Assembly (NCBI GenBank): GCA_017533165.1
Contig: JAFXIM010000176.1
Coordinates: 1-6,065, forward strand
DNA length: 6,065 bases
DNA from: Eggerthellaceae bacterium
GTDB taxonomy: Bacteria > Actinomycetota > Coriobacteriia > Coriobacteriales > Eggerthellaceae
Direction of reading: 5' to 3'
Shown here: one piece after another, positions 5,772-6,065 of the stretch
Numbering within the stretch: position 1 is the stretch's first letter
Layout: each line of letters begins with the position of its first letter
Notes under the pieces: generated by a model
The model's input: only the letters and a program-made list of their open reading frames with translations
Database searches by the model: none
What the model was told of the DNA's origin: nothing
Made by a program: the position numbers and the translations under genes

Positions 5772-6065
5772 ATGGCTCTTCCCGCATCTGATCTGACCAA
5801 ACAACCGGATAACCGCACCACTATGGAGTTGGGCGCGGTACTGCCAAAGACCGCCGAAGTGCGTGATGGTCGCTTGTATATCGGCGGCGTGGATATGGTC
5901 GAGCTGGCTCGGACCCAGGGGACGGCACTGTACGTGTACGATGAGGAGGACGTCGAAAACCGCATGCGCTCGTACCGCGAGGCTTTCACCTCTCGTTACG
6001 AAAACGTGGATGTGATCTACGCATCGAAGGCCTTCCTGAACAAGGAGGTCGTGCGTATGGCGAAT
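5772..6065 (+). CDS. lysA: Diaminopimelate decarboxylase, N-terminal part; 3' end outside the window
   Basis: This PLP enzyme removes CO2 from meso-diaminopimelate to give L-lysine, the last step of the pathway, in the cytosol. The first 98 codons are visible and the frame is open to the window edge. After a leader of about 20 residues comes GRLYIGGVDMVELARTQGTA (34-53) and then LYVYDEEDV, typical of the start of the group IV decarboxylase barrel. YASKAFLNKEV (83-93) contains the PLP-binding lysine, Lys86 (bases 6027-6029). This motif fits LysA better than ornithine or arginine decarboxylases, although the related carboxynorspermidine decarboxylase cannot be fully excluded from a fragment. 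It diverges from the hydrolase gene and has its own ribosome binding site. No other lysine gene is visible. Confidence 0.92.
   Translation, partial: MALPASDLTKQPDNRTTMELGAVLPKTAEVRDGRLYIGGVDMVELARTQGTALYVYDEEDVENRMRSYREAFTSRYENVDVIYASKAFLNKEVVRMAN

Overview
The window reads as chromosomal DNA from a fairly GC-rich, Gram-positive-type anaerobe. My best guess is an actinobacterium of the class Coriobacteriia (Eggerthellaceae/Coriobacteriaceae-like). The grounds are the long single-chain PurL with a fused glutaminase, an Mbeg1-like (DUF2974) hydrolase, strong AAGGA-type ribosome binding sites, and an anaerobic-style Fe-S/flavin oxidoreductase pair. This is a judgement from protein style, not from a phylogenetic marker. 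No mobile element, CRISPR array, tRNA or rRNA is visible.

Layout from left to right. (1) 1-1494 (+) is the 3' part of purL (FGAM synthase), closed by a clear intrinsic terminator at about 1504-1535. (2) 1580-2779 and 2804-4042 (+) form a tight two-gene unit. The first gene is an HdrC-HdrB-like protein with two N-terminal [4Fe-4S] motifs and two CCG domains. The second is a FAD-dependent oxidoreductase of the NirB/rubredoxin-reductase type. A strong hairpin at 4064-4101 ends this unit, and because the next gene converges on it, the hairpin may serve both strands. (3) 4151-5608 (-) is an Mbeg1-like/DUF2974 alpha/beta hydrolase with an acidic insertion and a charged helical tail. (4) A 163-bp divergent intergenic region follows. 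(5) 5772 to the end (+) is the 5' part of lysA (diaminopimelate decarboxylase), cut by the window edge.

purL (purine synthesis) and lysA (lysine synthesis) are housekeeping genes and do not appear functionally linked to the genes between them. The most interesting part is the oxidoreductase pair. Its 24-bp spacing and complementary cofactors (flavin in one protein, up to four Fe-S sites in the other) suggest the two proteins work together, with the flavoprotein passing electrons to the HdrB-like CCG sites. The flavoprotein's second nucleotide-binding fold has lost the usual GxGxxG glycines and the acidic residue that normally contacts NADH, so its electron donor is uncertain. The physiological substrate cannot be read from the sequence.
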